The translations under genes were made by a program, and so were the position numbers. Source: Streptomyces katrae (GTDB lineage Bacteria > Actinomycetota > Actinomycetes > Streptomycetales > Streptomycetaceae). Taken from it: a stretch of 64,000 nucleotides of DNA. How positions within the stretch are numbered: position 1 is the first letter of the stretch; each line of letters starts with the position of its first letter. Shown piece by piece: positions 33,719-42,330 of the stretch. The stretch is taken from positions 2,790,001-2,854,000 of the forward strand of contig NZ_CP020042.1 of assembly GCF_002028425.1 (NCBI RefSeq), written 5' to 3'. Under the pieces are notes generated by a model. That model was not told where the DNA came from and made no database searches. It was given only the letters and a program-made list of their open reading frames with translations.

Positions 33719-34737
33719 CCCAGGGGCCACACGTAGGGCCCCTGGGGGTCGTCGAGCCAGGCCCACTGCCCCTCGGCGGTGACCGTGACCCCGAACCGCT
33801 CGCGGGCCGGGCGGCCCTCGCCGCGCCACAGGTCCAGCGCCTCCCGGGGGCGCAGCACGCCCGCGGTCAGGATCAGCAGGAACTGGAAGCGTTCGTTCTC
33901 CACCAGCTCGTACGGGACCCCGTGCAGCGGACCGCCCGCCCCGGGCAGCGGAGGCCCGGCCGTGGCCCCGCGCAGCGGGACGAAGTAGGCGGAGGTGTGC
34001 AGGAAGCGGCCCTCCGCGAAGTCGGCGTCGCGGACCGTGAGCGCGATCAGCCCGGTCGACAGCGGGGCCAGGATCCGCGCCCCGGGCCGGCACTGGCCGA
34101 GCCAGGCGTGCGGGATCAGCGGCAGGGTGCAGGTGACCAGGATCCGGTCGAAGGGGGCGCGGGAGGGGCAGCCGCGCGCCCCGTCCCCGGTGACGACGGT
34201 GGGCCGGTAGCCGAGCAGCGCCAGGTGCGCCCGTGCCGACTCGGTGATCTCCTCGTCCAGGTCCACCGTGGTGACGTGCTCCTCGCCGAGCCGGTGGCAG
34301 AGCAGGGCCGCGTTGTAGCCGGTGCCCGTGCCGATCTCCAGCACGTCGTCCCCGCCGCGCACCTGCAGCGCCTCCAGCATCTTCGCCATCAGGGAGGGCT
34401 GGCTGCTGGAGGAGACCAGCTCGCCGTCCCGCAGCCGGGTCGCGAGCGGGGCGTCGGTGTAGACCCCGCGCAGCCAGCGGGCCCGGTGCTCGGGGTCGGG
34501 GTCCTCGGCCCACAGCCGCTCGTGGCCGGCTCCACGGCCGGTCCAGAAGTACGGCACGAACAGGTGCCGGGGCACGGCCGCGAAGGCGGCCCGCCAGGCC
34601 GGGTCCTCCAGCACCCCGGCGGCGGTGAGCTCCCGCACCTGGGCGGCGTGCGCGATCTCCCGCAGATCGCGGACCGGCTCCTCCGGCCCCCGCGGGGTCC
34701 GTGCCGCGTGTGCTCCGCCCTTGCCGCCCGTGCCCAT
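33703..34737 (-). CDS. PCMT-like methyltransferase
   Basis: 344 residues from the ATG at 34737. Residues 50-250 resemble protein-L-isoaspartate O-methyltransferase: VPRHLFVP, SSSSQPSLMAKMLEAL and the SAM-binding motif DDVLEIGTGTGYNAALL, followed by VTTVDLDEEI. The C-terminal 100 residues are an extension common in actinobacterial relatives, some of which modify peptides such as RiPP precursors. No precursor peptide or maturation gene is visible here, so protein repair is the default reading. The gene is divergent from the globin gene. Confidence 0.8.
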   Translation of the reverse strand: MGTGGKGGAHAARTPRGPEEPVRDLREIAHAAQVRELTAAGVLEDPAWRAAFAAVPRHLFVPYFWTGRGAGHERLWAEDPDPEHRARWLRGVYTDAPLATRLRDGELVSSSSQPSLMAKMLEALQVRGGDDVLEIGTGTGYNAALLCHRLGEEHVTTVDLDEEITESARAHLALLGYRPTVVTGDGARGCPSRAPFDRILVTCTLPLIPHAWLGQCRPGARILAPLSTGLIALTVRDADFAEGRFLHTSAYFVPLRGATAGPPLPGAGGPLHGVPYELVENERFQFLLILTAGVLRPREALDLWRGEGRPARERFGVTVTAEGQWAWLDDPQGPYVWPLGEGAG

Positions 34738-34847
34738 GTCTCCACTGTGCGGCGGGCGGCCGCCGCATGCGAGCCCTCCCGGATCCGGTGGCGGCGGGCG
34801 GTCCTAGGACCGGGGTCCTCCGTCCGGGTGTCTGAGACGATGGTCGG

Positions 34848-35252
34848 GTGAATGACGATCCGCAGAGCAACGTCCAGGAGACGACCTTCTTCGAGCAGGT
34901 GGGCGGCGAGGCGACCTTCCGCCGTCTGGTCCACCGCTTCTACCAGGGTGTCGCGGAAGACCCGCTGCTGCGTCCGATGTACCCGGAGGGGGACCTCGGG
35001 CCCGCCGAGGAGCGGTTCGCGCTGTTCCTGATGCAGTACTGGGGCGGCCCGGGCACCTACAGCGAGAACCGCGGGCACCCGCGCCTGCGCATGCGGCACG
35101 CCCCGTTCCAGGTGGACTCCGCCGCGCACGACGCGTGGCTGAAGCACATGCGGGAGGCCCTGGACGAGCTGGGCCTGGCGCCGGAGCACGAGGCGCAGCT
35201 GTGGCGGTACCTGACGTACGCGGCCGCCTCGATGATCAACACGGCCGGCTAG
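34848..35252 (+). CDS. glbO: Group II truncated haemoglobin
   Basis: 134 residues from the GTG at 34848. FFEQVGGEATFRRLVHRFYQGVAEDPLLRPMYP is the usual start of TrHbO. HPRLRMRHAPF carries the proximal histidine, and the pocket residues Tyr (FYQGV) and Trp are present. It binds oxygen or detoxifies NO and peroxide in the cytoplasm. It stands alone, with a hairpin after its stop. Confidence 0.93.
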   Translation: MNDDPQSNVQETTFFEQVGGEATFRRLVHRFYQGVAEDPLLRPMYPEGDLGPAEERFALFLMQYWGGPGTYSENRGHPRLRMRHAPFQVDSAAHDAWLKHMREALDELGLAPEHEAQLWRYLTYAAASMINTAG

Positions 35253-35265
35253 CCGGCATCCGCGT

Positions 35266-35292
35266 GTGCCCGCGGCCCGGGGCCGCGGGCAC
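35266..35292. terminator. Hairpin between glbO and the convergent DUF gene
   Basis: GTGCCCGCGGCCC (35266-35278) pairs with 35280-35292 around one base. It is a 27-bp near-perfect palindrome, positioned as a bidirectional terminator. No T-run. Confidence 0.7.
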
Positions 35293-35331
35293 TAGAGGAC
35301 GACAGGCCCTAGAGGACGACAGGCCCTAGAG
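35293..35331. repeat. 17-bp tandem repeat, 2.3 copies
   Basis: TAGAGGACGACAGGCCC occurs at 35293-35309 and 35310-35326 and begins a third time. The third copy contains the stop codon (35326-35328) of the minus-strand gene. Confidence 0.8.
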
Positions 35332-36051
35332 CGGGCGTACCTGGAGGGCGCCGAGCCCGCCGCCCGGTCCGGGCCGGCGGGTCGCGACGGACCCGTACGG
35401 GGTGCTCAGCCGCAGCCAGCCGCCGGAGGCGAACAACGCCACCGGGGCGGGGGCCGCGGAGGCGCCGCCGGGCGCGGGGGCCGGCACGGTGGCGCGTACG
35501 GGCCGCAGGAAGCCCAGGGACTGAGCGGCGTGGGCGGCGCGCAGCGGGAGTTCGGTGTCGCCGAGCGTCCGCGACCAGATCTCGCGGCCGATGCGGTCGC
35601 GCTCGGAGCGGGTGCGGTGCTGCGGGGGCAGGGCCTCGTCCCGGGCCCGGAACTCGGCGACGGCCGCGGCCAGGGCCGCCCGTACCGCCTCGGGCCGGGG
35701 CAGTCCGGGTACGGGCCGCCAGCCGCCCTGGGGCGGCAGGACGCCCGTCCAGGGCGGGCCGGTGACGGCGCCCGGCACCCGGGCCCCGGCGCCTGCCTCG
35801 TCGACGGACTCCAGCAGCTCGCCCGCCGACACGGTCACGTCCAGCGGCGTCGCGAGGGGCGCGGCGAGCCGCACCGCGCGGACGGCGAGGACGTCGAAGG
35901 ACGGCGGCCGTCCGAAGACGGCGAGCGCGCCGCCGCCCGCCCGCGCCTGCAGGCGGACCGCGGCGGCACGGTCGTAGTGCACCAGCCGGCCCAGGAAGGC
36001 GGCGAGGTCCGCCGCCTCCCCGGAGTCTGCGAAGTGCAGCTGCTCGGTCAT
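35326..36051 (-). CDS. Conserved actinobacterial protein, unknown function
   Basis: 241 residues from the ATG at 36051, overlapping the thioesterase stop by 4 bp (ATGA). No signal peptide or membrane helix. The middle holds a recognisable segment (ERDRIGREIWSRTLGDTELPLRAAHAAQSLGFL), and there is an Ala/Pro loop before a C-terminal beta strand region. It is the third gene of ettA-thioesterase-this. Function unknown. Confidence 0.75.
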   Translation of the reverse strand: MTEQLHFADSGEAADLAAFLGRLVHYDRAAAVRLQARAGGGALAVFGRPPSFDVLAVRAVRLAAPLATPLDVTVSAGELLESVDEAGAGARVPGAVTGPPWTGVLPPQGGWRPVPGLPRPEAVRAALAAAVAEFRARDEALPPQHRTRSERDRIGREIWSRTLGDTELPLRAAHAAQSLGFLRPVRATVPAPAPGGASAAPAPVALFASGGWLRLSTPYGSVATRRPGPGGGLGALQVRPL

Positions 36052-36527
36052 GCCGCCAGGCGCCCTTCCGCGCCCTTGGGGCGGCCGGCGACCCGGCTCG
36101 CGGGCTCCTCCAGGTACTCCTGGAGGAAGACCCGCTCCTCGTCCGTGATGCGGCGGGGCCGCCCCTCGGCGAGGTTGTAGGGCACGACGACCGTCTCGGC
36201 CCGGACGTAGACCGTCTCGGGTGCGTCCTCGGTCGCCTCGTCCTTGACCTCGTAGCGGATGGTCAGGGAGGCGGCCCCTATCCGGGTCACCCAGGATTCG
36301 ATGAGCACCGGCTCGTGCCGGTGCACGAGCGGGAGCTTGTAGTCGATCTCGTGACGGGCCACGACGGAGCCGCCCGTGAAGGACTCGCTGCCCTCACCGG
36401 GCGCCAGGCGGAACATGAAGTCGATGCGCGCCTCCTCCAGGTAGCGGAGGAAGACCACGTTGTTGACGTGCCCGAAGGCATCCATGTCCGCCCAGCGCAG
36501 CGGGCACCGGTAGTGGTGTCTGGCCAT
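36048..36527 (-). CDS. Hotdog-fold acyl-CoA thioesterase (4HBT)
   Basis: 159 residues from the ATG at 36527, only 9 bp after ettA. The hotdog motif is RWADMDAFGHVNNVVFLRYLEEARIDF, with the catalytic Asp, followed by the long central beta region. It hydrolyses short acyl-CoA or related thioesters. It is translationally coupled to the next gene. Confidence 0.88.
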   Translation of the reverse strand: MARHHYRCPLRWADMDAFGHVNNVVFLRYLEEARIDFMFRLAPGEGSESFTGGSVVARHEIDYKLPLVHRHEPVLIESWVTRIGAASLTIRYEVKDEATEDAPETVYVRAETVVVPYNLAEGRPRRITDEERVFLQEYLEEPASRVAGRPKGAEGRLAA

Positions 36528-36536
36528 GTGCGCGAC

Positions 36537-38201
<1,665 letters not shown>

Positions 38202-38431
38202 GAGAAACCGTCCGGCAGATCGATGGGTGGGCAGATACACCCCATACTGCCGTACGTCCATCCCTCGGGGGAAACGCATATGGTCAGGGCCCTGATCTGC
38301 GGCTCACCGCCGGGGCGGCCCGTTCCGGTCCCGTCCGCACCCTCGGAGGCGGCAGCAGCACGGGAGAGCCGGTCCGACGAGATACGGCCCGGGCCGCGCC
38401 GGGCGGCGCGGGCCGGGGCCGGCCCGGGCGG

Positions 38432-40249
38432 TCAGCGGGGGCGGTAGACGGCGAGGGCGTCGGGGAGGGCGTCGAGGACGAGGGCGGGCGGGGCCTGGGC
38501 GTATTCGCCGTCGTAGGCGAAGGGGGTGCCCGGCGGGATGTCCTCGATGTGCAGGCGGCGTACGCGGATGGCCACGTGCGCCGGGGAACGGGTCAGCGGC
38601 CCGGCGAGGGCGGCGGCCAGCAGGCGGGGGCCGGGGCGGCCGCCGCCGTGGACCAGTCGCAGGTCGAGCAGGCCCTCGCCGAGACCGTCGCGGCGGCGGG
38701 GCGTGGGTCCGGAGCCCTGGTAGGTGCCGTTGCCGGCGAAGAGCAGCCAGGCGCTGCGGGGCCGCCCGGCCAGCGTCAGCCGTACGGGCCGCTCGGCGCG
38801 CAGCACCCGCCAGGCGGCCGCGACCGCGGCGGGCCCGCCGCCGATCCTGGGCGCCCAGCGCAGCCGGTGGCGCAGCAGCTCGGGGTAGACCCCGAAGCTG
38901 AAGGTGTTCAGGAAGTACCCGCCTTCCCCGCCCCCGGAGACCGCCGCCCCCGACGAGCCGGCCCCCGACGCCGGGACCCCACCGGAACCCCGGCCGGAGA
39001 CCGGGGCCACGGCCGGGCCCGACACCGCGGCCGGGATGGCACCGGACCCCGAACCCGACGCCGCCCCGGCTTCCGACGCCGGCTCGGCACCGGAGGCCGG
39101 GGCCACGGCCGGACCCGACACCGCGGCCGGGATGGCACCGGACCCTGAACCCGACGCCGGCCCGGCACCGGGGGCCGGGGCCACGGCCGGGCCCGAGGCC
39201 GGGGGCGGGGTGGTGTCGGGGGTGGTCGCCCCGGGGCCGGTGGGGCGGGGCCGGGTGGGCGGCGGCGTACCGGTGGGGGTGAAGCGGCCCACGGCCACGC
39301 GGACGGCCTGGCCCCCGGCCACCGCCCGGCAGGTGTCCTCCGGGCCGGTGAGGCCGAGGTCGAGGGCGAAGTGGTTCAGGGTGCCCCCGGGGAACACCGC
39401 CAGCGGCACCCCGGCCCGCAGCGCGGCGGTCGCGGCGGCGTTGACCGTGCCGTCGCCCCCGCAGACCCCGAGCACGGCCGACCGGGCCGCGGCGGCCGAC
39501 AGCTCCGCCGCGAGCTCCTCGCCCCCGCACTCCACGATCTCCGCCTTCGGCAGCCGGTCCCGCAGGGCGTCGAGCGCCGCGGCTCCGGCCGTGCCCGCGC
39601 CGGTGTTCACCACCACCGTGAGCCCGGCCCCGTCCGGCAGCGCGGGCACACCGGCCGCCGGCCGTTCGTCGCCCGGGACGGCCCGCGCCTGCTGCACGCC
39701 CCGCGCGAGCTCGCGCACGGCGAACCCCGCCGCCACCCCGAGCAGGGCCCCCGCCGCCACGTCCGACGGGTAGTGCACCCCGGTGTAGACCCGGGAGAAC
39801 GCCACCGACGCGGCCAGGGGCGCCACCGCGGCCCCCCACACCGGGGACTCCAGCGCCAGCCCCGCCGTGAAGGCGAAGGCGGAGGCCGAGTGCCCGGACG
39901 GGAAGGAGGTGGTCCACGGCGCCACGGCCGGCCGCCGCACCAGCGGCACCCCCTCCATCAGCGGCCGCGGCCTGCGGACGGACCACTTGCCGACGGAGTT
40001 GACGGTCGCGGAGGCCAGCGCGAGCGAGGCGGCCGCCCGCAGCGCGGCCCGGCGCGTGCGCGGCGCCCCGAGGGCGGTGAGCGCCGCCGCGATCCCGCCC
40101 CACAGCACCCCGTGGTTGGCGGCCCGCCCCAGCGCGGGCAGGGCCCGCTCGGCCGCGGGCCAGTGCCGGCGCGCCACGGCGTCGAACAGCCGCCGGTCCC
40201 ATTGCGCGGCGGTGCCCCGCCAGGTCAGTCGCTGATCATGGTCTGCCAT
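38432..40249 (-). CDS. PAP2 phosphatase fused to a diacylglycerol/sphingosine kinase-type domain
   Basis: 605 residues from the ATG at 40249. Residues 1-190 are a membrane PAP2 phosphatase with all three motifs: KWSVRRPRP, PSGHSAS and SRVYTGVHYPSDV. Residues 210-605 are a DAGK-catalytic-type lipid kinase (LTVVVNTGAG, CGGDGTVNAAA, FPGGTLNHFALDLGL, then YFLNTFSFGVYPELL). The combination suggests turnover between phosphorylated and free lipids. An Ala/Gly/Pro/Ser insertion of about 100 residues with internal repeats splits the kinase domain. Confidence 0.88.
   Translation of the reverse strand: MADHDQRLTWRGTAAQWDRRLFDAVARRHWPAAERALPALGRAANHGVLWGGIAAALTALGAPRTRRAALRAAASLALASATVNSVGKWSVRRPRPLMEGVPLVRRPAVAPWTTSFPSGHSASAFAFTAGLALESPVWGAAVAPLAASVAFSRVYTGVHYPSDVAAGALLGVAAGFAVRELARGVQQARAVPGDERPAAGVPALPDGAGLTVVVNTGAGTAGAAALDALRDRLPKAEIVECGGEELAAELSAAAARSAVLGVCGGDGTVNAAATAALRAGVPLAVFPGGTLNHFALDLGLTGPEDTCRAVAGGQAVRVAVGRFTPTGTPPPTRPRPTGPGATTPDTTPPPASGPAVAPAPGAGPASGSGSGAIPAAVSGPAVAPASGAEPASEAGAASGSGSGAIPAAVSGPAVAPVSGRGSGGVPASGAGSSGAAVSGGGEGGYFLNTFSFGVYPELLRHRLRWAPRIGGGPAAVAAAWRVLRAERPVRLTLAGRPRSAWLLFAGNGTYQGSGPTPRRRDGLGEGLLDLRLVHGGGRPGPRLLAAALAGPLTRSPAHVAIRVRRLHIEDIPPGTPFAYDGEYAQAPPALVLDALPDALAVYRPR
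39003..39159. repeat. 61-bp direct repeat inside the lipid kinase gene
   Basis: 39003-39063 and 39099-39159 are identical except for two bases and lie 96 bp apart (in frame). A third partial copy begins at 39177. They encode the repeated SGSGSGAIPAAVSGPAVAP block in the insertion of the kinase domain. Confidence 0.85.
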
Positions 40250-40298
40250 TTCCCGCGCTTACCCGGGGTCCGCCGTCGTGAAGCACCCCGCCCCTCGT

Positions 40299-41489
40299 TC
40301 AGCCCTCCATTTCCCCTTCCTCTCCTTCCAGCGGCCGCTTGCGCAGCAGCAGGACGACCATGCCGCCCAGCACCACCAGGCCCACCGCCAGCGAGGCGAT
40401 CACCGGGGTGGCCGCGGAGCTGCCGCTGACGGCCAGCCGCTCCTCGTCCGGCGACTGCGCCTGCGGACCGGCGGTGCCGGTCGGGATCACCTCGGCGCTG
40501 CCGGCCAGGGTGCCCACCTTCCCGGCCGGGCCGGCCGGCGGCTGCGGCCAGACCGCCGTGGCGGTGGCGGTCGCCGCGGACTCGCTGGAGCCGGCCACGA
40601 CCTGCGCCTCGTCCGGGATCCCGCTGGTGAAGACCCGCCCGACGGGCACCTTGGTCGAGCCCTGCACGGTGACCGAGGCCGTCCCGTCGGGGGTGCCGGA
40701 GGGCACCTCGAAGTACAGGCGGGCGCCGTCGGCCGCGGAGGTCACCGGCTGCCCGTCGGCGTCGACCACCCGCACCCCCATGGCCACGGCCGCCGCGTCC
40801 GGGGTGACGGACACGCTCTGCGCCCCGGTGCGGACCGTGACGGGGCCGAGCCGGCTGCCGGTGGGCCCCGCCACCGGACCGGAGACGCGGCCGGGATCGA
40901 GCCCCAGCGAGGCCGGTGGCTCCGGCAGCCGGCCCGCCTCCCGCTGGAGGTAGTCGGCCAGCATCTCGGCCGCCTGGTCGGTGGCCTCGACCTGGGCTCC
41001 GTCCGCCAGCCGCCAGATCGCCACCTGGGTCCCGGCGGCCGCGCTCTCCGCCGTCAGCACTCCGGCCCCGGCCGCCTTCGCCAGCCCGGCCAGGTCGTTG
41101 AGTTGCGGGTAGGAGTGCTCCAGCACCCAGCGGATCCGGCCGCCCGCCTCGGCGTTGGCGGCGAGGGGGCTGCCGCCCCAGCCGCTCTCGGTGTAGTGGG
41201 CCTGCGGCTGCGCGTTGCCCGCGACGCCGACCCCGTACGTCTGGAGCATTCCGCCGCCGTCGACCCGCATCTCGTACAGACCGGCCCGGATCTGCCGGAC
41301 CGAGCCGTCCCGTGCGTGCAGGACCGCCTGGCCATACGTCTTCAGCCCGTCGAGCACGGCGCTCGCACCGCCGGCCGCCGCACTGGCCGCCGCCTGCTCG
41401 GAGTCGGCCGAGGCACGGGCGCCCGGGGCGGCGGTGAGGGCGGCGGCCAGCAGGGCCACCGCCAGCGGGCGTCGCGCGGCACCCCGCAC
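40299..41489 (-). CDS. Thioester-domain surface protein lacking the thioester cysteine
   Basis: 396 residues from the GTG at 41489 (GGGGAG upstream), which starts directly with a signal peptide (VRGAARRPLAVALLAAAL). A GTG at 41753 also has a good AAGGGG, but the extra 88 residues use poor codons. The domain at about 35-190 resembles streptomycete Cys-Gln thioester proteins: IRWVLEHSYPQLNDLAGLAKAAG and the Gln segment TQVAIWRLAD. The cysteine expected in LQTYC is replaced by Gly86 (LQTYGVGV). The end has a transmembrane helix and basic tail like sortase substrates, but the expected LAxTG reads LAVSG. It is probably surface-exposed and membrane-held, without covalent adhesion chemistry. Confidence 0.8.
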   Translation of the reverse strand: MRGAARRPLAVALLAAALTAAPGARASADSEQAAASAAAGGASAVLDGLKTYGQAVLHARDGSVRQIRAGLYEMRVDGGGMLQTYGVGVAGNAQPQAHYTESGWGGSPLAANAEAGGRIRWVLEHSYPQLNDLAGLAKAAGAGVLTAESAAAGTQVAIWRLADGAQVEATDQAAEMLADYLQREAGRLPEPPASLGLDPGRVSGPVAGPTGSRLGPVTVRTGAQSVSVTPDAAAVAMGVRVVDADGQPVTSAADGARLYFEVPSGTPDGTASVTVQGSTKVPVGRVFTSGIPDEAQVVAGSSESAATATATAVWPQPPAGPAGKVGTLAGSAEVIPTGTAGPQAQSPDEERLAVSGSSAATPVIASLAVGLVVLGGMVVLLLRKRPLEGEEGEMEG

Positions 41490-41821
41490 CGCGCTCCCCA
41501 CGGCGGCGGAAGCAGCCCCGCCGCCGGCAGCAGGCGGCACGTCACCCACGCCCGTACCCGCGCGGGGTTCGGGAACCGGACGGCAGCCGGAAAGCGGACG
41601 GGGAACGGGAACAGGGCCCGCGGAAGCGGCGGAAGCAGCGGACAGGCCCGTAAGCGGAACCACCGGCGAGGCGCCCGCGGCGGAGGCCGGTCCGTCCGTG
41701 GACGCGGCGCGGGACTCGGAGGACCCGCAGGACGCGGGAACAGCAATCGACACAGTCTTCCCCTTCGGCCCAAAGACCCAGGCACCCGTGAGTACCGGGG
41801 AATCCTAGCCTCATCGAACAC
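41490..41821. other. Gap between the thioester-type protein and ssbB
   Basis: About 330 bp if the GTG at 41489 is the start. An open frame runs through 41490-41753 in phase with the gene, but its third positions are much less GC-rich. Promoter elements are not obvious. No terminator for ssbB stands out. Confidence 0.4.
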
Positions 41822-42229
41822 TTAGACCACCCCCGCCTTCTGAGGGCCCATCAGCGGGGTATCCGTCTTGACCACCCTGCGGAAGGCCGCAGTTCCGCGG
41901 TTCAGGTCGTGTCCGACGGCGATCGCGTCGATGTCCGCCGAAAACCAGCGGGTCCCTTCGCCGTCCGGCGGCCCTTCCCGGACCCTCAACCGCCCGTGCA
42001 CCACGAGGGGTTCCCCCACCGAGACGGAACTCGCCAGGTTCACCGCCAGCACCCGTCGCGCCCACACGGTGTAGAAGCTGGTGGTCCCGTCCGTCCAGGC
42101 CTCGGTCCGCCGGTCGAAGTACCGCGGGGTCACCGCGAAACGGAACCTCGCCGACGGTCCGGTCACCGTCTCCTTGAAGTCGATCTGCGTCGCCACGTGC
42201 CCCACCAGCGTCACCAGGGTGTCGTTCAT
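41822..42229 (-). CDS. ssbB: Single-stranded DNA-binding protein SsbB
   Basis: 135 residues from the ATG at 42229, with GGGGAGGG upstream. The OB fold is visible (DTLVTLVGHVATQIDFKETVTGPSARFRFAV, TEAWTDGTTSFYTVWARR, EPLVVHGRLRV). It has no acidic DDDIPF-type tail, unlike SsbA, and is shorter, as known for Streptomyces SsbB, which acts in chromosome segregation during sporulation. It lies 101 bp downstream of dynB in the same direction. Confidence 0.88.
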   Translation of the reverse strand: MNDTLVTLVGHVATQIDFKETVTGPSARFRFAVTPRYFDRRTEAWTDGTTSFYTVWARRVLAVNLASSVSVGEPLVVHGRLRVREGPPDGEGTRWFSADIDAIAVGHDLNRGTAAFRRVVKTDTPLMGPQKAGVV

Positions 42230-42330
42230 CCCGACCGCCCTCCCCGCATTCCGTACGGCTCGCGCGGACCGTCCGCACGAGGTACGACCATGCTGGCCCG
42301 GCCCCCCGGCCGGCCGCTGCGGCCTGTGGA

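Noticed and set aside
33703..34737. PCMT-like gene as part of a RiPP pathway
   Set aside because: PCMT relatives can modify peptide precursors, but no precursor, cyclase or transporter is adjacent.
41490..41753. 88-residue N-terminal extension of the thioester-type protein
   Set aside because: Third positions are much poorer in G/C and the signal peptide would be internal. The GTG at 41489 fits better, although the GTG at 41753 has a good ribosome binding site.
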